Source of the DNA: Phytohabitans aurantiacus
GTDB lineage: Bacteria > Actinomycetota > Actinomycetes > Mycobacteriales > Micromonosporaceae
DNA: 64,000 nucleotides
Reading direction: 5' to 3'
Assembly: GCF_027923225.1 (NCBI RefSeq)
Contig: NZ_BSDI01000063.1
Coordinates: 1-64,000, forward strand
Position numbers and translations under genes: made by a program. Of this stretch, positions 25,756 to 34,395 are shown piece after piece (positions within the stretch are counted from its first letter, which is position 1; each line of letters opens with the position of its first letter). The notes beneath the pieces were generated by a model that was not told the origin of the DNA, made no database searches, and was given only the letters and a program-made list of their open reading frames with translations.

Positions 25756-26640
25756 ATGGAACTTCGGCACCTGGAGTACTTCGTCGCCGTCGCCGAGGAG
25801 CGAAACTTCACCCGCGCCGCCGCGCGCGTGCACATCAGCCAGTCCGGTGTGAGCGCCCAGATCCGGCAGCTGGAGCGGGAGTTGGGCGCGGAGCTGTTCG
25901 ACCGGTCGGCGCGCGCGGTGACGCTCACGGTCGCCGGCAAGGCGGCGCTGGACCACGCCCGCGCCGCGCTCGCCGCCGCCGGTGCGGTGCGGCAGGCCGT
26001 GAGCGAGGTGACCGGTGTACTGCGCGGCCGCCTCGCGGTCGGCATGGTGATCGGGTGCACGATCACGCCCCTGTTCGACGCCCTCGCCGCGTTCCGTCAG
26101 GCGCATCCCGGCGTGGAGATCTCGGTACGGGAGGACAACTCCGACCTGCTTGTCGCAGGAGTACACGATGGCGCTCTTGATCTGGCTCTTGTCGGCGCGG
26201 CGGCGCCCCCGGACGGCCTGGAGTCGCTGACGATCGTCAGTGAGCGGCTCGTCGCGGCCTTTCCGGCCGGGCATCCGCTGGCCGGGCGGTCGCGGGTGCG
26301 GTTGCGCGACGTGCTCGCCCATCCGGTCGTGTGCATGCCGCCCGGCACCGGGCTGCGCACCGTCTTCGACGCGGCGTGCGCGCGCCAGGGCCGCGAGCCG
26401 GCGGTCGCGGCACAGGCAAGCGCCGCCGACGCGATCGCCGACCTCGCCGCGCGCGGCCTGGGCGTGGGGATCCTCAGCGAGTCCATGTCGGAGGCGTACC
26501 GCGACCGCCTCACCGCCCGCGTCATCGCGGACGTCGCGTCGCCGACGCTGCTGGCCTTCGGGTGGCGGCCCGCGCCCGGCCCGGCGGTGCGCGCCTTCCT
26601 GACCCACGCCCGCCGCGCCTTCGGCGTCGATGCCCGCTGA
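25756..26640 (+). CDS. LysR-family transcriptional regulator
   Basis: 294 aa. N-terminal winged HTH (MELRHLEYFVAVAEERNFTR, then VHISQSGVSAQIRQLERELG) followed by a periplasmic-binding-like effector domain (LRGRLAVGMVIGC; HPGVEISVREDNSDLLVAGV; LGVGILSES). It is divergent from the SnoaL-like gene with the palindrome above between them, the classic LysR arrangement. The sugar operon begins 83 bp downstream but has its own promoter. Confidence 0.92.
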   Translation: MELRHLEYFVAVAEERNFTRAAARVHISQSGVSAQIRQLERELGAELFDRSARAVTLTVAGKAALDHARAALAAAGAVRQAVSEVTGVLRGRLAVGMVIGCTITPLFDALAAFRQAHPGVEISVREDNSDLLVAGVHDGALDLALVGAAAPPDGLESLTIVSERLVAAFPAGHPLAGRSRVRLRDVLAHPVVCMPPGTGLRTVFDAACARQGREPAVAAQASAADAIADLAARGLGVGILSESMSEAYRDRLTARVIADVASPTLLAFGWRPAPGPAVRAFLTHARRAFGVDAR

Positions 26641-26655
26641 GTTTTGTTTCATGGG

Positions 26656-26685
26656 TTGACCTAAACCGAAACCGGGTCGTAACCT
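26656..26685 (+). promoter_or_regulatory. Promoter of the sugar-uptake operon
   Basis: TTGACC (26656-26661) and TAACCT (26680-26685) with an 18-bp spacer, about 39 bp before the ATG of the solute-binding protein. An imperfect inverted repeat of GTTT/AAAC character (GTTTTGTTTC at 26641-26650, AAACCGAAAC at 26663-26672) overlaps the -35 box. It is a candidate operator for the ROK regulator encoded at the operon's end. Confidence 0.55.
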
Positions 26686-26723
26686 GCTGCGGAGCAACTC
26701 CTCGGGAAGGGATCGCATCCCCC

Positions 26724-28049
26724 ATGGTCGATCGACTCGCAAGATCCGTTAACCGTAGGGACCTCATCCGCATGGCCGGTCTGGCCGGTCTCGCCGGGCT
26801 CGGGCTGTCGGCGTGCGGCCGCGGCTTCGGCGGCGGCGACGACGAGCCGGAAGGCGGCACCGTCCAGCTCAACATGGTCTGGTGGGGCGACGCCAAGCGG
26901 GCCGAGAAGACGCAGGCCGCCCTCGACATCTTCCAGCGCAAGAACCCCGGCATCACCGTCAAGACCGAGTACCAGGACAGCGGGCCGTACAAGGACAAGC
27001 TCGCCACCAGGTTCGCCGCGGGCGACGCGCCGGACCTGATGGCGATGCGGATGGACAGCGTGCGCGAGTACGCCGACCGCGGCGCGCTGCTGGATCTGAC
27101 CCCGCACTCAGGCGCGGTCGACCTGTCGGGGCTCAGCGAGGGCGCCCGCACGCTGGCCGCCGTCGGCGACAAGACCTATGGCGTACCGGCCGGCCTCAAC
27201 GCGATCGGCTTCGTCATCAACAAGACGCTCACCGACAAGTTCGGCGTCCAGATCCCCGACGGCAACACGTGGAGCTGGGCCGACCTGAGCACGTTCTCGC
27301 AGGCGGTCACCAAGGCCAGCGGCAAGAAGGTGTACGGCACCCACTTCGACGCCGCGACGCTGGCAAACCTCATCGTCTTCGTCCGCCAGCAGGGCGAGGA
27401 CTTCTACACCGCCGACGGCGCGCTGGGCGTCACCGAGGCCACCATGGTTGCTTGGTTCGACCTGTTCAACCAGATGCGGGCCAGCGGCGCGATGCCACCG
27501 GCCGGGTTCATCGAGGACGTGGGTGCCTCGGCCGCGGCGTCGTACCTGGCGAAGGGGTCGATCGCGTCCCAGATCATCCCGACGAACAACTTCCTTGTCT
27601 ACAAGGAGGCCGCCGGCGGCAACCTGGCCCTGCTCCGCATCCCCGGCGAGACCCAGGCCCGGCGGCGCGGCCAGTCCGTCGACTGCCCCCACCTGTGGTC
27701 GGTCGCGTCCGCGTCCAAGCACCAGGCCGAGGCGCTGAAGCTGCTCAACTTCCTGGTCAACGACATCGATGCGTCGAAGGCCACCGGCACGACCCGGGGC
27801 GTCCCGGCCAGCTCGAAGATCGCCGAGGAGCTCAAGCCGAGCCTCACGCCGGACGACCAGCTCGCCACCGACTACCTGATCGGCCTGCAGGGCGAGAAGC
27901 TGCCGCGCTCGTACACGTACCCGCCGGGCTCCAGCAAGATCCAGTCCAGCCTGGAGTCGATCGCGACGGAGGTCGAGTTCAAGCGGCAGACGCCGCAGCA
28001 GGCCGCGAAGGCGTTCCTCGACGCCGGCCGGAAGGCGCTCGGCAAGTGA
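26724..28049 (+). CDS. Sugar ABC transporter, solute-binding lipoprotein
   Basis: 441 aa from the ATG at 26724; the upstream extension of the frame overlaps the LysR gene and is not coding. It begins MVDRLARSVNRRDLIRMAG and has the lipobox GLGLSACGRG (Cys near residue 31). The mature protein is a cluster B family-1 extracellular solute-binding protein (VQLNMVWWGDAKRAEKTQAA, RKNPGITVKTEY). It probably binds oligosaccharides, and the GH43 and other operon genes suggest xylo-oligosaccharides. First gene of the operon, overlapping the permease by 4 bp. Confidence 0.92.
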   Translation: MVDRLARSVNRRDLIRMAGLAGLAGLGLSACGRGFGGGDDEPEGGTVQLNMVWWGDAKRAEKTQAALDIFQRKNPGITVKTEYQDSGPYKDKLATRFAAGDAPDLMAMRMDSVREYADRGALLDLTPHSGAVDLSGLSEGARTLAAVGDKTYGVPAGLNAIGFVINKTLTDKFGVQIPDGNTWSWADLSTFSQAVTKASGKKVYGTHFDAATLANLIVFVRQQGEDFYTADGALGVTEATMVAWFDLFNQMRASGAMPPAGFIEDVGASAAASYLAKGSIASQIIPTNNFLVYKEAAGGNLALLRIPGETQARRRGQSVDCPHLWSVASASKHQAEALKLLNFLVNDIDASKATGTTRGVPASSKIAEELKPSLTPDDQLATDYLIGLQGEKLPRSYTYPPGSSKIQSSLESIATEVEFKRQTPQQAAKAFLDAGRKALGK

Positions 28050-28993
28050 CGTCGGGTACCACGACCGGGTTGCCGGCCGGGGTCGTCGCGCGTGACGTCC
28101 CGGCCGCGCCGCGGCGGCGGGCCAAGCGGCGCAAGGACCGCGCCGGCTACCTGTTCCTGCTGCCGTGGTTCATCGGGATGCTGTTCACCGTCATCCCGTT
28201 CTTCGCCTCGCTGTACCTGGCCTTCACCGACTACAACCTCCTCAACGCTCCACAGTGGATCGGTCTCGGCAACTTCCGGGAGATGCTCGACGATCCGCTG
28301 CTGCGCCAGTCGTTGAAGGTCACCTTCATCTACACCTTCGTGTCGGTGCCGCTGTCGCTGGTGGTGGCGCTCGGCGTGGCGATGATGCTGAACCAGGGCA
28401 TCAAGGGCCTGCCGGTCTACCGGGCGGTGTTCTACCTGCCGTCGCTGCTCGGCGGGAGCGTCGCGATCGTCCTGCTGTGGAAGTACATCTTCGGCTTCGA
28501 CGGCATCGTCAACGGCTTCCTGGGCTGGTTCGGCATCGACGGTCCAGGGTGGACCACCGACCCCGACTACGCCCTGACCACGCTGATCATCCTGCACATC
28601 TGGACGTTCGGCTCGCCGATGGTGATCTTCCTGGCCGGCCTGCGGCAGATTCCCACCATGTACTACGAGGCCGCCGCCGTCGACGGGGCCTCGCGGTGGC
28701 GGCAGTTCCGCTCGATCACCCTGCCGCTGCTGAGCCCCATCATCTTCTTCAACCTGATCCAGTCCCTGATCTCGTCGTTCCAGACGTTCACGCAGGGCTT
28801 CATCATGAGCGGCGGCACCGGCGGCCCGGCGGACTCCACCATCTTCTACAACCTCTACCTGTACCAGCAGGGCTTCTCGCAGTTCCACATGGGATACGCG
28901 TCGGCGATGGCATGGGTGCTGCTGGTGATCATCGCGGCGTTCACCGCGCTGAACTTCCTGGCCGCCAAGTATTGGGTGTTCTATGACAACTAG
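28046..28993 (+). CDS. Sugar ABC transporter permease (MalF/UgpA-like)
   Basis: 315 aa. The GTG at 28046 overlaps the previous stop (GTGA). Six membrane helices, the first at GYLFLLPWFIGMLFTVIPFF. The EAA loop is YYEAAAVDGASRWRQFRSIT, which docks the ATPase. The shared MsiK-type ATPase is not encoded in this operon, as is usual in actinobacteria. Overlaps the next gene by 11 bp. Confidence 0.93.
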   Translation: MTSGTTTGLPAGVVARDVPAAPRRRAKRRKDRAGYLFLLPWFIGMLFTVIPFFASLYLAFTDYNLLNAPQWIGLGNFREMLDDPLLRQSLKVTFIYTFVSVPLSLVVALGVAMMLNQGIKGLPVYRAVFYLPSLLGGSVAIVLLWKYIFGFDGIVNGFLGWFGIDGPGWTTDPDYALTTLIILHIWTFGSPMVIFLAGLRQIPTMYYEAAAVDGASRWRQFRSITLPLLSPIIFFNLIQSLISSFQTFTQGFIMSGGTGGPADSTIFYNLYLYQQGFSQFHMGYASAMAWVLLVIIAAFTALNFLAAKYWVFYDN

Positions 28994-29810
28994 AAGGCGC
29001 TTCGCGAGACACGTCGTGCTCTGCGTGCTCGGCGCGGTCATGATGTACCCGTTGCTGTGGATGGTCTCCAGCTCGCTCAAGCCCAGCCGCGACGTGTTCA
29101 CCGACCTGTCGCTGTGGCCGTCCAACTGGGACCTCGGCAACTATCCGGACGGCTGGACGGCGCTGGAGCACCCGTTCACCGTCTACTTCGTCAACTCGCT
29201 GGTCATCGTCGTGCTGAGCATCATCGGCAACCTGGTGTCGTGCTCGCTGGCGGCGTACGGGTTCGCCCGGCTCAACTTCACCGGTCGCAAGCTCTTCTTC
29301 GCGCTGATGCTCGGCACCATGATGCTGCCCGGTCACGTGCTGCTCGTGCCGCAGTACATCGTGTTCGCCAAGCTCGACTGGATCAACACGTACTACCCGC
29401 TGCTGGTGCCGAACTTCCTCGCCACCAACGCGTTCTACATTTTCCTGATGGTGCAGTTCATGCGGTCGCTGCCGAGCGAGCTCGACGACGCCGCCCGAAT
29501 GGACGGCTGCGGGCCGTTCCGTACCTTCTGGAGCGTCATCATGCCGCTGTGCATGCCGGCGTTCGCCACGACCGCCATCTTCACGTTCATCTCGGTGTGG
29601 AACGAGTTCTTCGGCCCGCTCATCTACCTGACCGACTCCGAGCTCTACACGGTGCCGCTGGCGCTGCGGCAGTTCATCGACTCCGAGGGGCAGTCGCAGT
29701 GGGGCCAGATGTTCGCGATGTCGTTCCTGTCGCTGGCACCGGTCATCGGGTTCTTCATCGCCGGCCAGAAGTACCTGGTCAAGGGCATCGCGACGACGGG
29801 ACTCAAGTGA
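28983..29810 (+). CDS. Sugar ABC transporter permease (MalG/UgpE-like)
   Basis: 275 aa, ATG at 28983 inside the preceding gene's end. Six helices (VVLCVLGAVMMYPLLWMVSS first). The EAA loop ELDDAARMDGCGPFRTFWSV is canonical for the second permease, and it ends GQKYLVKGIATTGLK. It forms the heterodimeric channel with the upstream permease. Confidence 0.93.
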   Translation: MTTRRRFARHVVLCVLGAVMMYPLLWMVSSSLKPSRDVFTDLSLWPSNWDLGNYPDGWTALEHPFTVYFVNSLVIVVLSIIGNLVSCSLAAYGFARLNFTGRKLFFALMLGTMMLPGHVLLVPQYIVFAKLDWINTYYPLLVPNFLATNAFYIFLMVQFMRSLPSELDDAARMDGCGPFRTFWSVIMPLCMPAFATTAIFTFISVWNEFFGPLIYLTDSELYTVPLALRQFIDSEGQSQWGQMFAMSFLSLAPVIGFFIAGQKYLVKGIATTGLK

Positions 29811-29812
29811 GC

Positions 29813-31165
29813 ATGAGACGGTACGCGTTCGTGGGCACCGGCTCGCGGGCCCAGATGTACCTGGGCGCGCTGCTCGGCTCGCACGCCGACGCCGGGTACC
29901 CGGTCGCGTTCTGCGACACCAACGAGGTGCGGATGGCGTACCACGACCGGGTCGTCGCGCGCACGCGGCCGGACCTCGCGGTGCCGCACTACGCCGCCGG
30001 TGACTTCGACCAGATGCTCGCCCGGGAGCGGCCCGACGTCGTCGTGGTGACCTCGCCGGACGCCACGCACGCCGGGTATGTGAGCGCGGCGTTGCGGTCC
30101 GGCGCCGACGCCGTCGTGGAGAAGCCCATGACGACCGACCTGGCGGGGCTGCGGCAGATCCACGACGCGCTCGCGGCGCCCGGCGCGGGGCGGCTCACCG
30201 TCACCTTCAACTACCGGTACTCGCCGCGCAACACGCTGGTGCGCCGGCTCATCGCCGACGGCGCGATCGGCGAGGTCACGTCGGTGGCGTTCGAGTGGTG
30301 CCTCGACACCGTGCACGGCGCCGACTACTTCCGCCGGTGGCACCGCGACAAGGCCACGTCGGGCGGGCTGCTGGTGCACAAGGCCAGCCACCACTTCGAC
30401 CTGGTCAACTGGTGGCTCGCCGACCTGCCCGAGGTGGTGTTCGCGCGCGGCGGGCTGCGCTTCTACGGCGCCGACAACGCCGCGCGCCGGGGGCTCGGGC
30501 CGCGTCCGGAGCGTAGCCGCGACGCCGCCGACCCGGCCGATCCGTTCACTTTGGACATCACCGCCGACGGCAAGCTGCGCGAGCTGTACCACGCGGGCGA
30601 GCACCTGGACGGGTACATCCGGGACCGGGACGTGTTCTCCGGCGGCATCACCATCGAAGACAACCTCAGCGTCGTGGTCGGCTACCGGCGGGGCGCCTCG
30701 ATGGCGTACACGCTGCACGCGCACAGCCCCTGGGAGGGGTACCGGGTCGCGGTCAACGGCACCGCCGGTCGCATCGAGCTCGACGTCGTCGAGCGCGGCC
30801 ACGTCGCGAGGGCCTCGGCCGGCGCGTCGATCGGCGCCGCCACGGCCGTCGTCGACCCCAGCGCCGCGGCGGTGGTCGCCAGTGCCGGTTCGCGGCCGCG
30901 CGGGGCCCGACTGCTGCTGCAACGCCACTGGGAGGCGGCGGAGGAGGTACCGATCCCGAGCGGCACCGGCGGCCATGGCGGCGGCGACACGATGCTTCTC
31001 GACGACGTGTTCCGTGGACCAGACGGTGACCCGCTGAGCCGGCAGGCGGGCTATGTGGACGGTGCCGCCAGCGTGCTCGTGGGGGTGGCCGGCAACGAGT
31101 CGCTGCGCACCGGGCAGGCTGTGTACGTGGCGGACCTGGGGCTGCCGCTGACGGGGGAGAGTTGA
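29813..31165 (+). CDS. Gfo/Idh/MocA-family NAD(P)-dependent oxidoreductase
   Basis: 450 aa from the ATG at 29813; a GTG at 29807 overlapping the permease stop is an equal alternative. The Rossmann motif is YAFVGTGSRAQMYL, followed by the family motif VVEKPMTTDLAG (E-K-P). The substrate-binding half contains DKATSGGLLVHKASHHFDLV, with the likely catalytic Lys/His (K-x-x-H-H-x-D). It probably oxidises or epimerises a sugar or sugar-derived compound delivered by the transporter. It sits between transporter and glycosidase genes. Confidence 0.88.
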   Translation: MRRYAFVGTGSRAQMYLGALLGSHADAGYPVAFCDTNEVRMAYHDRVVARTRPDLAVPHYAAGDFDQMLARERPDVVVVTSPDATHAGYVSAALRSGADAVVEKPMTTDLAGLRQIHDALAAPGAGRLTVTFNYRYSPRNTLVRRLIADGAIGEVTSVAFEWCLDTVHGADYFRRWHRDKATSGGLLVHKASHHFDLVNWWLADLPEVVFARGGLRFYGADNAARRGLGPRPERSRDAADPADPFTLDITADGKLRELYHAGEHLDGYIRDRDVFSGGITIEDNLSVVVGYRRGASMAYTLHAHSPWEGYRVAVNGTAGRIELDVVERGHVARASAGASIGAATAVVDPSAAAVVASAGSRPRGARLLLQRHWEAAEEVPIPSGTGGHGGGDTMLLDDVFRGPDGDPLSRQAGYVDGAASVLVGVAGNESLRTGQAVYVADLGLPLTGES

Positions 31166-31166
31166 G

Positions 31167-32624
31167 ATGACAGCGCCGTGGGTCGCCGACAACGGCGACG
31201 GCACGTACCGCAACCCGATCCTGCACGCCGACTGGTCCGACCCCGACGCGATCCGGGTCGGTGACGACTTCTACCTGGTCGCGTCCAGCTTTCACCGGGT
31301 ACCGGGGCTGCCCGTCCTGCACAGCCGTGACCTGGTGACCTGGTCGGTCATCGGGTACGCGCTGGAGCGGCTGGAGCCGGTGGAGGAGTTCCGTACGCCG
31401 CAGTGGGGGTGCGGCGTGTGGGCGCCGGCCCTGCGTCACCACGACGGGCTGTTCTGGATCGTCTACCCCGACCCCGATCGGGGCATCTTCGTGGTGACCG
31501 CCACCGACCCGGCCGGCCCCTGGAGCCCGCCCCGGCTGCTCAAGGGCGGGCGCGGGCTGATCGACCCGTGTCCACTGTGGGATGACGACGGCTCGGCGTA
31601 CCTGGTGCACGGCTGGGCCAAGAGCCGGGCCGGCGTCAACAACAAGCTCACCGCCCACCGCATGCGCCCCGACGCCACCGAGCTGCTCGACGAGGGCCGC
31701 GACGTCGTCGACGGGGACGCCCTGCCGGGGTACCGCACCCTCGAAGGTCCGAAGTGGTACAAGCGAGACGGCTGGTACTGGATCTTCGCACCGGCCGGTG
31801 GGGTCGCCACGGGATGGCAGTCGGTGTTCCGGTCCCGGCACGCCTTCGGGCCGTACGAGGACCGGATCGTGCTCGCGCAGGGCGGCACCGAGGTCAACGG
31901 GCCGCACCAGGGCGCCTGGGTCACCACCCCGAAGGGCGAGGACTGGTTCCTGCACTTCCAGGACCGGGGCCCGTTCGGGCGGATCGTCCACCTGCAACCG
32001 ATGCGGTGGGGCGCCGACGGGTGGCCGGAGATGGGTGCGGGCGGCGAACCGGTGGCCCAGCACGCGAAACCAGCGGTGGCCGACCCGCGCGTCGCGCCAC
32101 CGGACGACCGTCTCCAGTGGACCTGGTCCGCCAACCCCGAGCCCCATTGGTCAGAGGCCCTGCCTGGCGGCGGCTTCCGGCTCGCCTGCGTGCCCGGCGG
32201 CGACGACCTGCGTGCGCTGCCCAACGTGCTCGGCCGGCGGCTCCCGTCCGACCGGTTCCGCGCGACCGTCACGTTGCAACTGACCGGCGCCTCAGCGGGC
32301 ACGCGGGCCGGCCTGACCGTGCTCGGCGCCACCTACGCCTGGGTCGGCGCCGTCCGGACCGCTGACGGTGACCGGCTGGTGTGCCGGGTGGCGAGGGAGG
32401 GCGAGTCCGAGGTGGACACCGTCTCAGCGACCACTGTGGACACGCCGGTGACCCTTGGCGTCGACGTGTACCCGGACGGGACGTGCCAGTTCCGCGCGGG
32501 CGGCGAGCCGGTCGGGCCGCCGTTCCAGGCCACCGGTGGGAGGTGGGTCGGCGCCACCCTCGGCATCTTCGCCACCGGCGACGGCGGCACCGCCGACTTC
32601 GCCGATCCCCGGATCAGCGCATGA
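31167..32624 (+). CDS. Glycoside hydrolase family 43 (beta-xylosidase/arabinofuranosidase-like)
   Basis: 485 aa with no signal peptide, so it acts on imported oligosaccharides. Five-bladed propeller features: the catalytic base in HADWSDPDAI (Asp near residue 25), the pKa modulator in RGLIDPCPLWDDDG, and the general acid Glu in RTLEGPKWYKRDG. The C-terminal 170 residues form a beta-sandwich (XynB-type GH43 C2 domain), as in beta-xylosidases. It starts one base after the upstream stop. Xylan specificity is inferred from this domain pairing and from the acetyl xylan esterase and GH11 genes in the window. Confidence 0.88.
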   Translation: MTAPWVADNGDGTYRNPILHADWSDPDAIRVGDDFYLVASSFHRVPGLPVLHSRDLVTWSVIGYALERLEPVEEFRTPQWGCGVWAPALRHHDGLFWIVYPDPDRGIFVVTATDPAGPWSPPRLLKGGRGLIDPCPLWDDDGSAYLVHGWAKSRAGVNNKLTAHRMRPDATELLDEGRDVVDGDALPGYRTLEGPKWYKRDGWYWIFAPAGGVATGWQSVFRSRHAFGPYEDRIVLAQGGTEVNGPHQGAWVTTPKGEDWFLHFQDRGPFGRIVHLQPMRWGADGWPEMGAGGEPVAQHAKPAVADPRVAPPDDRLQWTWSANPEPHWSEALPGGGFRLACVPGGDDLRALPNVLGRRLPSDRFRATVTLQLTGASAGTRAGLTVLGATYAWVGAVRTADGDRLVCRVAREGESEVDTVSATTVDTPVTLGVDVYPDGTCQFRAGGEPVGPPFQATGGRWVGATLGIFATGDGGTADFADPRISA

Positions 32625-33496
32625 CGCGTACCCTCCGCGGCGCGCTGAGCCTGCGCCTCGACGGGCACGCGGTCGCCGAGTACGTGTGGCGCCCCCAACT
32701 GCCCGCGGACGTCTCGCCGCGCCCCTACCTGCACCCGGTGCGGACGCTGGGCGGCACCGAGGTCACCGAGCTGATGCCCGACGACCACCTGCACCACCTG
32801 GGCGTCAGCGTCGCGGTCGCCGATGTGGACGGTGCCAACTTCTGGGGCGGGCGCACGTTCGTGCGCGGCCGCGGCTCGGTGCGCCTGCCCAACCACGGCG
32901 TCCAGCGACACCACGACTGGACCCGCCGCACCAGCGGCGACCTCACCCACGAGCTGCGCTGGATCGGCCCGGCGGGCAACGACCTGCTGCGGGAGCGCCG
33001 CAGCATCGCCGTGCGCCCCGCCGGCGAGCAGGCGTGGGCGCTGGACTTCGAGTTCGCCCTGACGAACGTCACCGCCGGACCACTCACGTTCGCCAGCCCG
33101 GCGACCAACGGGCGCTCGGGTGCCGGGTACGGCGGATTCTTCTGGCGGGCCCGGCGCGGCCACCAGCGCATCCACGTCCTGGGCCCGGAGCGCACGGGGG
33201 AGCGGCACCTGCACGGGCGGCGGTCGCCGTGGCTGGCGCTGACCGGCACCAGCACCGACCCGTGGACCCTTGTCTTCGTACCGGTCGCGCCGGCGCAGCG
33301 GAGCGACCTGTGGTTCGTGCGCAGTCGCGACTACGCCGGCGTCGGCTCGTCGCTGGCCTGGGACCAGCCGCTGGTCGTCGCCGCCGGCGGGCGCGTCCAC
33401 CGCCGGATCCTCACCGTCGTCGCCGACGGCAGGCTACGCTCCGGTCAAGCCGCCGACCTCGCTGGCGCGGTCCTGGCGGGCGCGGGGGCCGGGTGA
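32621..33496 (+). CDS. DUF6807 / PmoA-like family protein, copy 1
   Basis: 291 aa, ATGA overlap with the GH43 gene. Characteristic segments are SPRPYLHPVRTLGGTEVTEL, DDHLHHLGVSVAVADVDG, NFWGGRTFV, and the end WDQPLVVAAGGRVHRRI. The family was named for a methane-oxygenase-neighbour protein but is common in carbohydrate operons. The conserved His/Asp residues (H-P...D-x-H-x-H-x-x-G) suggest a metal or sugar site. No reaction can be assigned. It is a tandem paralogue of the next gene. Confidence 0.8.
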   Translation: MTRTLRGALSLRLDGHAVAEYVWRPQLPADVSPRPYLHPVRTLGGTEVTELMPDDHLHHLGVSVAVADVDGANFWGGRTFVRGRGSVRLPNHGVQRHHDWTRRTSGDLTHELRWIGPAGNDLLRERRSIAVRPAGEQAWALDFEFALTNVTAGPLTFASPATNGRSGAGYGGFFWRARRGHQRIHVLGPERTGERHLHGRRSPWLALTGTSTDPWTLVFVPVAPAQRSDLWFVRSRDYAGVGSSLAWDQPLVVAAGGRVHRRILTVVADGRLRSGQAADLAGAVLAGAGAG

Positions 33497-33516
33497 TGAG
33501 AGGCGGCGAGGCAACG

Positions 33517-34395
33517 ATGACAGCACCGCGGTCCGTGGTCGTCGAGCAGCCACGCGGCACCGCCGTGCTGCGCCTGCGCGGGCAGGAGGTCGCGCGCTAC
33601 GTGTGGCAGCCGGAGGTCCCGCTGGGCAGTTCGCCGCGGCCGTACCTGCATCCGGTGCGCACGTTCGCCGGCGCCGCCGTCACCGACGCCGCGCCCGACT
33701 CGCACCCGCACCAGTTCGGCATCAGCGTCGCCGCGCCCGACGTCGACGGGCACAACTTCTGGGGCGGGCGCACGTTCATCGCCGGTCACGGACCGGCCTG
33801 GCTCGACAACCACGGCACGCAGGCGCACCAGCGCTGGCTGCGCCGCACCGACACCGAGCTGGCGCACACTCTGCTGTGGACCGGCGCCCATCACACACCG
33901 CTGCTGCGCGAGGAGCGGTCGATCAGCTGCTGGCCGGTCACCGGTACCGCGTGGGCCCTCGCGGTGCGCACCGAGCTCACCAACGCGCTCGACCGGCCGC
34001 TGCCGGTCCGCAGCCCCGCCGCGCACGGCCGGGTCGGCGCCGGATACGGCGGCGTCTTCTGGCGGGGTCCGGCTCTCGCGGGCACCGCGCGGGTGTTCAG
34101 CGCCGCCGGGGCGGACGTGCCAGCGGTACACGGCAGCGCCGCCGCGTGGGTGGCGGTCACCGGCGACGCCTGGACCATGCTCTTCGCCCCCGGAGACGAG
34201 ACCACCGCGCGCGACAGGTGGTTCGTGCGCGCACGCGACTACATCGGCGTCTGCTCGTCGCTCACCTGGGACGAGCCGCTGGTGCTGGCGCCCGGCGAAA
34301 CCATCGCCCGGCGCGTCGTCGCCGTCATCGCCGACGGCGCCCTCTCCACCGAGGCCGCCGCCGAGCTGGTCGCCGCCGCCGGGCGAGCCCCGTGA
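33517..34395 (+). CDS. DUF6807 / PmoA-like family protein, copy 2
   Basis: 292 aa from the ATG at 33517, which has GAGG 6-8 nt upstream and aligns with the start of copy 1; an ATG at 33496 overlapping the previous stop is the alternative. It shares with copy 1 SSPRPYLHPVRTF, DSHPHQFGISVAAPDVDG, HNFWGGRTFI and GAGYGGVFWRG, roughly half the residues by eye. Retention of both copies suggests two related substrates or a heteromer. Confidence 0.8.
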   Translation: MTAPRSVVVEQPRGTAVLRLRGQEVARYVWQPEVPLGSSPRPYLHPVRTFAGAAVTDAAPDSHPHQFGISVAAPDVDGHNFWGGRTFIAGHGPAWLDNHGTQAHQRWLRRTDTELAHTLLWTGAHHTPLLREERSISCWPVTGTAWALAVRTELTNALDRPLPVRSPAAHGRVGAGYGGVFWRGPALAGTARVFSAAGADVPAVHGSAAAWVAVTGDAWTMLFAPGDETTARDRWFVRARDYIGVCSSLTWDEPLVLAPGETIARRVVAVIADGALSTEAAAELVAAAGRAP